64,000 bases of DNA, from NCBI RefSeq assembly GCF_009668025.1, contig NZ_WJXZ01000012.1, forward strand, positions 1-64,000. Direction: 5' to 3'. Below the pieces are notes generated by a model. That model saw only the letters and a program-made list of their open reading frames with translations. It had not been told where the DNA came from and made no database searches. Positions 26,368 through 34,556 of this stretch are shown here, in pieces. Position numbers and translations under genes: made by a program. The DNA comes from Larkinella terrae (GTDB lineage Bacteria > Bacteroidota > Bacteroidia > Cytophagales > Spirosomataceae). The first letter of the stretch is position 1. Each line of letters opens with the position of its first letter.

Positions 26368-28035
26368 ATGAAAACCGTCTTAACCTTAAACTTTTTACTG
26401 CTCAGCATGGCCATTGCCTCCGCGCAGGACAAGTCCGGCATTCCGGTCGAAGCCCGCACGGCGGCTCAATCCGTCAAACCGGAAGCCATTCGCGCCCACA
26501 TGCGGTTTCTGGCTGACGATGCGATGGAGGGCCGGAAACCGGGAACGCGCGGGTATCGGCTGGCGGCCAATTACGTCATTTCGCAGTTTGAAGCGCTGGG
26601 TTTGCAGCCTGCGGGCGAGCAACAAACGTATTTGCAGAAGGTGCCGCTGCGCCAGTGGCGCGTGAATGAAGAAAACAGTTCGCTGACACTCATTGACAAA
26701 AAAGGCGAAAAACCGCTCGTTCTCGGAAAGAACTACAACCTGAGTCCGGTTTACGGCAGTGAAAAAAGTGAGGTCACGGCGCCCGTTGTTTTCGTCGGTT
26801 TTGGCGTCACGGCGCCCGATCTGAATTACGACGATTACAAGAATGTCGACGTCAAAGGCAAAATTGTGGCGTATTTCAACGGCGCTCCGGCGGCTTTTCC
26901 GTCCAACCAGCGGGCCTACCACGGTTCGGCCAAGCTGGAAAATGCGGCTGCCCACGGCGCGGTCGGGGTGATTTCGTTCAGCCTGCCGACCGACGTTCGA
27001 AACCGCATGGAAGCCTCGGCCACGCGGGCGCGGCAGGGTACCTACCGCTGGCTCGACAAGGACGGCAAACCGCAGCGGGTTTATCCGGAACTGAAAGCCG
27101 TGGTTTCCCTGGGCGATTCAACGGCGCGGGCGGTTTTTGCCGAATCCGGGCATTCGCTGGCGGACGTGATCGCTGCGGCCAACAAGAGCATTCCGCAAAC
27201 GTTTCCGCTCAATTTCTCGGTGCGGGTCAAAACCGAAACGCGTTCCGGTGGCGACATTGCCGGGTATAATGTCGTCGGTTTGTTGCCCGGTTCGGACCCG
27301 GTTTTGAAAAATGAGTACGTCGTTTACGTTTCCCACCTCGATCACCTCGGCGTGGGGCGGCCCGTCAAAGGCGACTCGATTTTTAACGGTGCCCACGACA
27401 ATGCGTCGGGCGTTGCCATCAACCTCGAAGCGGCCCGGATGTATACCTCGCTGCCCCAGCATCCGAAGCGATCCATTCTGTTTGTGGCCGTAACGGCGGA
27501 GGAAATGGGTCTGCTCGGTTCCGATTATTTCGCCAGCAATCCGACGGTTCCGCAGGAGAACATCGTCGCCAATCTGTGCCTGGATATGCCTTTTTTCTTC
27601 CATCAACTGGTGGACATTGTGCCCTACGGCTCCGAGCATTCGAGCATGGCGAAAGAGGTCAATACGGTGGCGAATTACCTGGGTGTGAAGGTTGCCAAAG
27701 ACCCGATTCCGGAGCAGGTGGTGTTTATGCGCAGCGACCATTTCAGCTTTGTCCGGCACGGTATTCCGGCCATTTACATCAAAAGCGGCACGCAAACCGG
27801 CAATCCGGAACTCGACGGGTTGAAGCTGAACCTCGACTGGCGGGCCACGATCTACCACTCACCCCAGGATGAAATCAACCAGCCGTTCGATTTCAACGCG
27901 GCCGCCAGACACGCCCAGCTCCAGTTCCTGATCGGATACCTGACCGCCCAGAATCCGAACCGCCCCACCTGGAATCCGGGCGATTTCTTCGGGAATAAGT
28001 TTGGGAGAAAACCGCAGACGGATAGCGGAAAGTAG
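26368..28035 (+). CDS. M28 family zinc aminopeptidase with PA domain, exported
   Basis: 555-aa exported peptidase. The signal peptide is MKTVLTLNFLLLSMAIASAQ. A protease-associated (PA) insert covers about 125-250, with VVFVGFGVTAPDLNYDDYK. The dinuclear zinc site has all expected ligands: His and Asp in YVSHLDHLG and GAHDNASGVA, the catalytic and bridging Glu in VTAEEMGLLGSD, Asp in LCLDMP and His in RSDHFSFVRHG. Length and order match secreted M28 enzymes of Bacteroidota. An upstream TTG extends the frame slightly, but the ATG at 26368 starts the signal peptide. It stands alone and probably digests extracellular peptides. Confidence 0.92.
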   Translation: MKTVLTLNFLLLSMAIASAQDKSGIPVEARTAAQSVKPEAIRAHMRFLADDAMEGRKPGTRGYRLAANYVISQFEALGLQPAGEQQTYLQKVPLRQWRVNEENSSLTLIDKKGEKPLVLGKNYNLSPVYGSEKSEVTAPVVFVGFGVTAPDLNYDDYKNVDVKGKIVAYFNGAPAAFPSNQRAYHGSAKLENAAAHGAVGVISFSLPTDVRNRMEASATRARQGTYRWLDKDGKPQRVYPELKAVVSLGDSTARAVFAESGHSLADVIAAANKSIPQTFPLNFSVRVKTETRSGGDIAGYNVVGLLPGSDPVLKNEYVVYVSHLDHLGVGRPVKGDSIFNGAHDNASGVAINLEAARMYTSLPQHPKRSILFVAVTAEEMGLLGSDYFASNPTVPQENIVANLCLDMPFFFHQLVDIVPYGSEHSSMAKEVNTVANYLGVKVAKDPIPEQVVFMRSDHFSFVRHGIPAIYIKSGTQTGNPELDGLKLNLDWRATIYHSPQDEINQPFDFNAAARHAQLQFLIGYLTAQNPNRPTWNPGDFFGNKFGRKPQTDSGK

Positions 28036-28089
28036 CGATCAAAAGACGGTTTTGCTGAACTTTAAAATTCTCTCATTCGAATCTGCCCC

Positions 28090-28156
28090 AACCGAGAGAC
28101 GTCGGCCCGGTGGCGCAGGCTGCCAGTACAACAGCGCGACTGCCTGCGCCGGTCGG
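28090..28156. repeat. Partial dispersed repeat with inverted GCGCAGGC arms
   Basis: The block GAGACGTCGGCCCGG (about 28095-28110) is shared with the long family A palindrome at 19501-19605. It is followed by an imperfect inverted repeat GGCGCAGGC / GCCTGCGCC spanning about 28112-28150. It lies in the 165-base gap between two convergent genes and looks like a mosaic or decayed copy. Confidence 0.5.
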
Positions 28157-28203
28157 AATATGACCGTCTTCTGGTGTTTGCGCAGGAACACGCGGGCCAA
28201 TGA

Positions 28204-28743
28204 TCAGGATTTGGTAATTACTTCCAAAACCCGCTCCATTCGTTCCGTAACGGTTGTATCACCTTCAATGGTCAACACCGGGCAGGTTACTTTCCGGAGC
28301 CAGTTCAGGTGCGAGCTTAACGTGCGTCCCTGAGCCGTATCGTTGTCGTAACCGGCGGCCCATTCAATGAATTCTTCGTAGGTTTTTCGCCGTTCGCCGT
28401 CCGTCAGAATGACGTCACCGAAGCGTTCAAACTCCCTTTTGCGCAATCGCTCGATGCGGATCTCCGGCGGAATCCGGAGGAACACCACCAGATCGAAGCG
28501 GTTTTCCCAGCCATCACCCCAATTGCTGACGGAGCCACCTAAAATACAATCGGGATGACCGGCCAGTGCTGCTTTACACAGGCGGTTTCGTTCGTCAGGA
28601 TGGCGTCGGTTCTGGTAAGGTGGTTCCGTTTTGATCCAGAAAAAATCGTCGCTGTCAAAATAGGGGATAGCCAGTTTTTGGGCTAACTGACGGCCAAAGG
28701 TGGTCGATCCCGCACCGGAAGCGCCCATAATGTGAATGCGCAT
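28204..28743 (-). CDS. P-loop nucleotide kinase-like ATPase (adenylate kinase-like family)
   Basis: 179-aa soluble P-loop protein. It starts MRIHIMGASGAGSTTFGRQL: a Walker A-like loop in which the usual Lys is replaced (GASGAGSTT), as I recall for this small family. Then come YFDSDDFFW, LGGSVSNWGDGWENRFDLVVFL (the Walker B-like strand at about 70-90) and an Arg-rich lid RIERLRKREFERFGD. It ends with a strand, CPVLTIEGD. Members are annotated as adenylate kinase or AAA-family ATPases without a proven substrate. It follows the permease-binding protein gene by 3 bases, so it belongs to the ABC importer operon. Confidence 0.8.
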   Translation of the reverse strand: MRIHIMGASGAGSTTFGRQLAQKLAIPYFDSDDFFWIKTEPPYQNRRHPDERNRLCKAALAGHPDCILGGSVSNWGDGWENRFDLVVFLRIPPEIRIERLRKREFERFGDVILTDGERRKTYEEFIEWAAGYDNDTAQGRTLSSHLNWLRKVTCPVLTIEGDTTVTERMERVLEVITKS

Positions 28744-28746
28744 GCT

Positions 28747-30306
28747 TTATTGATCCAGGTATCGTTTCAGTTCCGAGTTGGTTCGGATGCCCAGTTGTCC
28801 GGCCTGCGATTCGCGCATCATCAGCGCGTAGGTGTTGTTGAAACCCAGCGGTTTTTGCCAGCTGAGTTGATACTGCCGCCGAAATTCGGTACTGACATAG
28901 TCATAAACTGCTTTTGTGTCCACTTGCAGCGAATCGGAAACGGCCAGGGGCGGCTGCAAAATCACGAGTAAACCGGTGCCGGTGTATTCGGGATACAGGT
29001 CGATGCTCCCGGCATTCAGCGCGTCGAAGCAGATTTTGGTGCCGCCCAGACCGGTTTTGGTAACCACCGCTAAGGCCGTCCGGTTTTCCACCAGTTGCCG
29101 CAGAATTTCGACCAGAATGTATTGTTCCGTAAAAATCATGGCGCCCACCACCAGCTTGCCCTGCCGCTTGCCGACGTACGGTTTCTGCAGCAAACCAGTC
29201 TGGTTCAGAAACTCCCGGGCGACGGCTTCGGGCGACTTGTGCAAATAATCGACCTGGTAATTCAGCTCGGTCATCGACGAATCCGACAGTTGTCCGGCGA
29301 GCAGATCCAGCGTCGGCTGAAGCTCCGGGTATTTTTTCAAACTGGCTTCGCGAACCACAAACGCGGCCTGATAAGGTGGAAAGGCGTGTTTATCGTCGGC
29401 CAGCGTCCGGAGGTTAAAGGCTTTAATGCGCCCGTCGGTTGAATAGCCGCTGATGATGTCAACGAGATCAGTATGAACCGCTTCGTACATCAGATTCTGG
29501 TCGATCAGCCGCGCGGCCAGGTGCAGGTCATACGTGCGGATCAGGGCCGGATAGCCGTCGGCGCGGCCGTAAAACTCGTGGGCAAAACCGGCGTGCAAAC
29601 GGGGCTGACCGCCCGCCGGATACCAGTAAAACGACGATAAAACCGGGGCCAGCAGGAAAAATACAATCATCACCCGATACCGCCACAAGCCGCGCAGGTT
29701 CTGCAAACGCGCCAGTCCGGCATCGAACAGAATGGCCAGCAGGGCCGACGGAATCGTTCCGGCCAGAATCATATTCGTGTTGTTGAGCGCAATACCGCCG
29801 AAAATAAACTCGCCCAGACCGCCAGCTGCCAGGTAAGCCGCCAGCGTGGCCACGCCCACATTGATCACGGTGGCCGTGCGGATTCCGGCGAAAATAACTG
29901 GCAGCGCCAGCGGCAATTCGAGCCGGAACAGTATCTGCCAGCGGGTCAGGCCCATGCCCCGGGCGGCTTCTTTCAGCGCCGGACTCACTTCCCGAATGCC
30001 GACGTACGTGTTTTGAACAATGGGCAGCAGCGCATACAGAAACAGGGCCACAATGGCCGGTCCCGGCCCAATGCCCAGCAGCGGAATCATGAACCCCAGC
30101 AGCGCAATGCTCGGAATGGTTTGCAGCACGCCCACCGATCCGAGCGTAAAACCGACCAGCCGGGGCCGGAAGGAGATCAGGATGCCCAGCGGAATGCCAA
30201 TCACCAGCGCGACGCACAACGACAGAAACGTCAGCCCGATGTGCGTCAGGGTTTGTTCGGCCAGTTTATCGGCGTGTTCAACGATGAATTTGAAAAACTC
30301 CTGCAC
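28747..30306 (-). CDS. Opu-type ABC permease fused to its substrate-binding domain
   Basis: 519-aa fusion typical of compatible-solute importers (glycine betaine, carnitine or choline). Residues about 1-215 are the membrane part with the BPD permease signature EAARGMGLTRWQILFRLELPLALPVIFAGIR (about 110-140). A hydrophobic link at about 215-235 leads to an OpuAC-type binding domain (about 245-519) with VVGAMIFTEQYILVEILRQ and SIDLYPEYTGTGLLV, a common OpuBC/ProX-like phrase. The ATPase gene is 12 bases upstream and the kinase-like gene 3 bases downstream. A close paralogue without ATPase is at 42181-43740. Betaine-type substrate is inferred from family, not shown. Confidence 0.9.
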   Translation of the reverse strand: MQEFFKFIVEHADKLAEQTLTHIGLTFLSLCVALVIGIPLGILISFRPRLVGFTLGSVGVLQTIPSIALLGFMIPLLGIGPGPAIVALFLYALLPIVQNTYVGIREVSPALKEAARGMGLTRWQILFRLELPLALPVIFAGIRTATVINVGVATLAAYLAAGGLGEFIFGGIALNNTNMILAGTIPSALLAILFDAGLARLQNLRGLWRYRVMIVFFLLAPVLSSFYWYPAGGQPRLHAGFAHEFYGRADGYPALIRTYDLHLAARLIDQNLMYEAVHTDLVDIISGYSTDGRIKAFNLRTLADDKHAFPPYQAAFVVREASLKKYPELQPTLDLLAGQLSDSSMTELNYQVDYLHKSPEAVAREFLNQTGLLQKPYVGKRQGKLVVGAMIFTEQYILVEILRQLVENRTALAVVTKTGLGGTKICFDALNAGSIDLYPEYTGTGLLVILQPPLAVSDSLQVDTKAVYDYVSTEFRRQYQLSWQKPLGFNNTYALMMRESQAGQLGIRTNSELKRYLDQ

Positions 30307-30318
30307 GGCAGCTGCGGT

Positions 30319-31272
30319 TTAGACGGTTTGTTTCTGGAGTAATTGCCCCAACGCGGGCCAGATCGTTGCCGATTGGACGGCGACAAAATGCTGACCGGTT
30401 TTAAAAGCGATGGCTTCGGGGCCGGACAGTTCATTCAGCGCATCGGCGAGCTGAGTCTGGGCCGGAAATAGCCGGGCTTCCGGTGGCGGAGCGGTTTCGT
30501 TGGGCAGATACGGCGCTAAATCCTGCAGCGAAAAGACGTGCAACTGCAGCGACAGCCATTGGTCGGCGAAAAAATTGCGCACGAAGTCATTGACTGGCTG
30601 CAAAAGCAGTTCTTTGGGTGTACCGATCTGCTGAATGCGTCCGCCGTCCATCAGGGCCACGCGGTCGCCGAGTTCAAACGCTTCCCGAATGTCGTGCGTC
30701 ACCAGAACGATGGTTTTCTGGCGGAGTTCTTCCAGATTTTTGAATTCCCGTCGAATGGCGCTCCGTGTCACGGGATCGAGCGCGCCCAGCGGTTCGTCCA
30801 TCAGCAGAATCGACGGTTGCGCGGCCAGCGCCCGGGCGAGTCCGACCCGCTGCCGTTGCCCTCCGCTCAGCTGATTGGGATAAACATTCAGATACGTTTC
30901 GGGCAAGCGGAGCATGGCCAGCAGTTCGCGGATGCGGTTTTGAATCCGCCGTTCGTCCCACTCCAGCAGCCGGGGCACCAGCGCGATGTTTTCGCCGATG
31001 GTATAATGCGGAAATAAACCGGTTTCCTGAATCACGTAGCCGATTTCCCGGCGCAGTTCGTGCAGCTTTCGCTCGCGGCTGTCACGGCCGTTGATCTGAA
31101 TCGTTCCGGACGTCGGCTCGATCAGCCGGTTGATCATTTTCAGGGTGGTGGTTTTGCCGGAACCGCTGGTCCCCAGCAGCACCAGCGTTTCCCGTTGCCC
31201 CACCTCAAAAGAGACGTCATCGACGGCCAGGTGAGTTGGATACTGCTTGGTTAGCTGACGAACCGCAATCAT
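30319..31272 (-). CDS. ABC transporter ATP-binding protein, OpuCA/ProV type
   Basis: 317-aa ATPase energising the permease fusion next to it. Walker A is LLGTSGSGKTTTLK, the Q-loop is YVIQETGLFPHYT, the signature is LSGGQRQRVGLARAL, Walker B is ILLMDEPLGALDP and the H-loop is VLVTHDIREAF. After residue 240 there is a C-terminal extension of about 75 residues in the place of the CBS osmosensing tandem of OpuCA. It is long enough for about one CBS-like unit, so osmotic gating may be reduced or altered. It is the first gene of a three-gene operon. The upstream gap holds a composite repeat (31348-31503). Confidence 0.9.
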   Translation of the reverse strand: MIAVRQLTKQYPTHLAVDDVSFEVGQRETLVLLGTSGSGKTTTLKMINRLIEPTSGTIQINGRDSRERKLHELRREIGYVIQETGLFPHYTIGENIALVPRLLEWDERRIQNRIRELLAMLRLPETYLNVYPNQLSGGQRQRVGLARALAAQPSILLMDEPLGALDPVTRSAIRREFKNLEELRQKTIVLVTHDIREAFELGDRVALMDGGRIQQIGTPKELLLQPVNDFVRNFFADQWLSLQLHVFSLQDLAPYLPNETAPPPEARLFPAQTQLADALNELSGPEAIAFKTGQHFVAVQSATIWPALGQLLQKQTV

Positions 31273-31347
31273 AGGTATATAAATAGTTGAACGGTTTTTA
31301 GTATATGGTTTATAGTTTTAATTACCCATTGATTAAGACCTAACTAA

Positions 31348-31503
31348 GTGCCATCGGCACGATATGTTTGTAGCCATTATGGTCGCTCAATTTCTCCGCG
31401 TGCCTTTAGGTACGCAACGATTGTCACAGGTTGCGTACCTAAAGGCACGCGAGTCCTGGATCCTAAATGGATAATTTTCTACAAACGTTTGACCGCTAAG
31501 CGG
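31348..31503. repeat. BIME-like element: two inverted REP hairpins around a long palindrome
   Basis: The left unit is hairpin GTGCC-ATC-GGCAC (31348-31360) followed by GATATGTTTGTAG (to 31373). The right unit, inverted, is CTACAAACGTTT (31479-31490) followed by hairpin CCGCT/AGCGG (31493-31503). Both share the GTTTGTAG tail. Between them 31397-31418 and 31430-31451 form a 22-bp perfect palindrome with GTGCC / GGCAC at its base. The remainder of the 306-base gap (31273-31579) shows no gene. Confidence 0.7.
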
Positions 31504-31579
31504 CCAATAATCTCATGGTTAATCGATTATGTATTAAATGTTTCGTTAACTCGAAATCCATTTTTTACAAATCCCGGTT

Positions 31580-32140
31580 TTATTCCGTGATTTCCCGAAT
31601 CACGCGGCAGGGATTTCCGGCGGCAAAGACATTGGCGGGAATATCGCGCGTTACGACGCTGCCCGCTCCGATGGTGGTGTTGTCGCCGATGGTCACACCC
31701 GGGCACACGACAACGTTGCCGGCCAGCCAAACGTTGTTGCCAATCGTGATCGGTTTCGCAATATCGGACCCTTTCTGAATCCGGTGACTGGCCAGCAGCG
31801 GATGACTCGCAGCATACAGACTCACGTTGGGGCCGATCAGGACATTGTTGCCAATCGTAACCGGGCAGTAATCCAGGATGGTGCAGTTGTAGTTGATAAA
31901 AACCGTATCGCCCAGGTGAATGTAATCGCCATAATCGCAGTAAAAAGGCGGTTGCACATCCGGATTTTTGCCCACCGATCCAAGCAAAGTGCCCAGAATT
32001 TCCTCCCGAAGCGGTTGTTCGCTGTTCAGCGTCTGGTTATACCGCATGAATAGCTCCCGGGCGCGGGCGCGCATGGCCAGCAACTCGGGGTCGTTGGCCC
32101 AGTACCACTCGCCGGCCAGCATTTTTTCGCGTTCGGTCAT
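31580..32140 (-). CDS. Sugar O-acetyltransferase (maltose/galactoside acetyltransferase family)
   Basis: 186-aa left-handed beta-helix acetyltransferase using acetyl-CoA. The N-terminal Mac domain is MTEREKMLAGEWYWANDPELL (about 1-55, with RELFMRYNQTL). The hexapeptide repeats follow: PPFYCDYGDYIHLGDTVFINYNC, then VTIGNNVLIGPNVSLYAASHPL with the catalytic His in the ASHPL loop, then GNNVWLAGNVVVCPGVTIG and GAGSVVTRDIPANVFAAGNPCRVIR. Length is exactly that of Maa/LacA. It is a single gene with an open gap on both sides, divergent from the sensor kinase gene. Confidence 0.93.
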   Translation of the reverse strand: MTEREKMLAGEWYWANDPELLAMRARARELFMRYNQTLNSEQPLREEILGTLLGSVGKNPDVQPPFYCDYGDYIHLGDTVFINYNCTILDYCPVTIGNNVLIGPNVSLYAASHPLLASHRIQKGSDIAKPITIGNNVWLAGNVVVCPGVTIGDNTTIGAGSVVTRDIPANVFAAGNPCRVIREITE

Positions 32141-32367
32141 ACGTTGGTTTAGGTAGAAATACCGTCACAAATCAAGCCAATATCATACGATTTTCCGCAC
32201 AAATTATCCTGTCCCTGAAAAAGATAGCGAGCGGTTCTTTCTCCTCCGGGTAAAAAGTGCAACGAATGCCCCCAGGCAAAAACCGATCGCTCAATTTAAC
32301 CCGCCAAAATGGACTTTTTATCCTTTTTCAGAACGGGTTTCTTTATCTTGAAGAAACTAATGTCAGT

Positions 32368-34266
32368 ATGGTTTCCGCTACTTCCGTTAGCAAAGCTTTC
32401 CTGCTCCTTCTGGTGGGCCTGCTCCTGGTAAGTCCACTTCTGGCCCAGCGGCTGGTTTATCCGTTTGGCTCGACGCAACAGGTTGACCTGCCTGCCGCGC
32501 AAACCCCATCGCAGCAAACCACCGAACACCGGTTTGTTGTGATAAACCCCGGTTCGCAACCCGCGCCCGTAGTGATCGAGGTTGGGGACTTTGCCGACTC
32601 GATCCGGCTGTATCAGGAACGGGGTAATGCGCTGATCTTACTTGATTATACGGGTCAATTGACCGCGACCCGCCCCCCGCCGGATCGAGTGATGCCTTAC
32701 CTGCGCGACAAAAATCTGGTTTTGTTTACCCTGGAACCGGGGCAATCGGCGGCATACCGACTCCAGATTTTGAACAGGACGCGGGTATACGCCCGATCGT
32801 TTCCGGTCCGGCTATTCACCCCGGCGGCTTATAAGGCCAAAGAAGCGCTCTGGCTCTACGAATCCAAATACCGAAATCGCTCGGGTGAAACGTTTTTCTG
32901 GGGCATTATCCTGATGATGTTTCTCTTCACCAGCGCCCAATTCTTCCTGCTGCGTGAGCGGATGTATCTGTATTATGCCCTCTATCTATTGCTGGTGTTA
33001 GTCCGGTTGCTGATGCTCGACGGGTTCATCGTCGTTGACACCTGGCCGGTTTTTCGGGAGATCGGCTTTACCGGACGTGCCTCATTAACCATGTTTTTCT
33101 GGTCTTTATCGGCCTATACGCTTTTTGTGCGATCTTACGTGCAACTGGACACCCGTGCACCCCATCTAAACCGGATTTTTTACTGGATGGGCTGGATTTT
33201 GTTCGGCCTGGGCGCTTTCGACCTCTTCATTACCATCAAGCGACTGCTGAGTCCATTCCTGATTGTTACCTACAGTTTCCTCGAAGTCAGCCTGATGGTT
33301 TTCGGTCTGTTTACGCTCTGGGTCTTGTGGCGTTTTTACGACGCGACGATTAAATACCTATTTTGGGGAATGGTTTTTTTCCTCACCGGCGGGCTGATCA
33401 GTTTTATCAATCAGCAGGTGTTTTATGACGTGCCCGGTCAGGATTTCCGGGAAGTTCTGATCTGGGCCACCAGCTACATTGCCGAGTTGCTGGCTTTCTC
33501 GATCGGTCTGGCGAAACGGCAACAACTGGCGATGCAGGAAAAATTGCAGACGCAGACGGCACTGGTCGAACAACTGAAGGAAAATCAGCGTAAACAAGAT
33601 CAATTACTTCAGATCCGAGGCGAAATCGCCCGCGATCTGCACGACGAACTCGGTTCCGAACTAAGCGGGATCAGCATCCTGAGCCAGGTGGCGATTGGGC
33701 GGCTGGCGCACCAACCCGCGCTGGCCCAAACCGCCCTGACGACCATCGGCGAAACCGCCCGGCACATTATGGAGCGGATGCGCGACATTGTCTGGAGTTT
33801 GACGCTCCATCAAACCAAAACGGACCCTGCCGCGAATCGTCTGCAAAATATTGCCGACAGTCTTTTTGAGCATACCGGCATCCGTCCGGTACTGGAAATT
33901 TCCACCCATCACCTCTCGCTCCTGCCACCGGATCAATGGCGGAACCTGTCATTGCTTTACAGGGAAGCCCTGTATAACGTTGTTAAACACGCCCGGGCGA
34001 CGGAAGTCACCATCCGGCTGGTAGTCGAAGACGCCCATACCCTTTGCCTGACCATCCACGACAATGGCATCGGTTTTTCGCCCAATGCGCTATCGATGGG
34101 TACGGGGCTACAGAATCAGCAACACCGGGCGGCTGCGCTGGACGGGACCGTACAAATCGATTCGAAACCGGGCCAGGGCACCCGCGTAATCCTGCGGTTT
34201 CCGGTTCCGTCTACCAGCCGGGTAGAAACGCAAATGCCTCACCCTTATGCCGATTCGAGCTTATAA
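32368..34266 (+). CDS. 7TM-DISM sensor histidine kinase (HisKA_3), orphan
   Basis: 632-aa membrane sensor kinase. The signal peptide ends SPLLAQ. The extracellular 7TMR-DISMED2 beta domain covers about 25-165, with TTEHRFVVINPGSQPAPVVIE near its start. Seven membrane segments span about 175-385, then a coiled coil (MQEKLQTQTALVEQLKENQ). The HisKA_3 box is EIARDLHDELGSELSGIS with the phospho-accepting His. The HATPase has LYREALYNVVKHA and GTGLQNQQHRAA. Such kinases normally pair with a NarL/LuxR regulator encoded right after, but none follows. Upstream in-frame codons to 32257 are open, but ATG 32368 starts the signal peptide. Confidence 0.92.
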   Translation: MVSATSVSKAFLLLLVGLLLVSPLLAQRLVYPFGSTQQVDLPAAQTPSQQTTEHRFVVINPGSQPAPVVIEVGDFADSIRLYQERGNALILLDYTGQLTATRPPPDRVMPYLRDKNLVLFTLEPGQSAAYRLQILNRTRVYARSFPVRLFTPAAYKAKEALWLYESKYRNRSGETFFWGIILMMFLFTSAQFFLLRERMYLYYALYLLLVLVRLLMLDGFIVVDTWPVFREIGFTGRASLTMFFWSLSAYTLFVRSYVQLDTRAPHLNRIFYWMGWILFGLGAFDLFITIKRLLSPFLIVTYSFLEVSLMVFGLFTLWVLWRFYDATIKYLFWGMVFFLTGGLISFINQQVFYDVPGQDFREVLIWATSYIAELLAFSIGLAKRQQLAMQEKLQTQTALVEQLKENQRKQDQLLQIRGEIARDLHDELGSELSGISILSQVAIGRLAHQPALAQTALTTIGETARHIMERMRDIVWSLTLHQTKTDPAANRLQNIADSLFEHTGIRPVLEISTHHLSLLPPDQWRNLSLLYREALYNVVKHARATEVTIRLVVEDAHTLCLTIHDNGIGFSPNALSMGTGLQNQQHRAAALDGTVQIDSKPGQGTRVILRFPVPSTSRVETQMPHPYADSSL

Positions 34267-34357
34267 GTACCTCCGGCTGGAATTTCAGAAGCTGGACGAT
34301 ATCGAAACCGCCGAAATCCGGAATAATAACAAGCTGGTGCAAAATCCGGGGTATTGA
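34247..34357 (+). CDS. Possible small overlapping frame, 36 aa
   Basis: A short frame starts at ATG 34247 inside the 3' end of the sensor kinase gene and reads MPIRAYKYLRLEFQKLDD... to TGA at 34355-34357. The overlap position is where a response regulator gene would start in many relatives, but the peptide does not resemble a receiver domain. It may be a remnant or chance frame. Confidence 0.2.
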   Translation: MPIRAYKYLRLEFQKLDDIETAEIRNNNKLVQNPGY

Positions 34358-34379
34358 AAATGGAAAGTGCCCCAACCTC

Positions 34380-34462
34380 CGCGTGATGCCCCCAACCCCC
34401 TGAAGGGGGCTTAGCTCCGCCAGCTTTAAAAGCCCCCTTCAGGGGGTTGGGGGCATCACGCG
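34380..34462. repeat. Dispersed palindrome, family A copy (GGTTGGGGGC variant)
   Basis: Long inverted arms beginning CGCGTGATGCCCCCAACCCC and ending in the complement, separated by a roughly 18-base loop (TAGCTCCGCCAGCTTT region). It lies between the sensor kinase gene and the ThuA gene and may also act as a transcription barrier. Confidence 0.8.
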
Positions 34463-34556
34463 GGTAAAACCGGTTAAAATTCAAATTTATGGGTATATTC
34501 GGCGACCAATCGACTTATCATAAAGAGTTTCCCCGAAACCCAAAACCGTACTTTGC

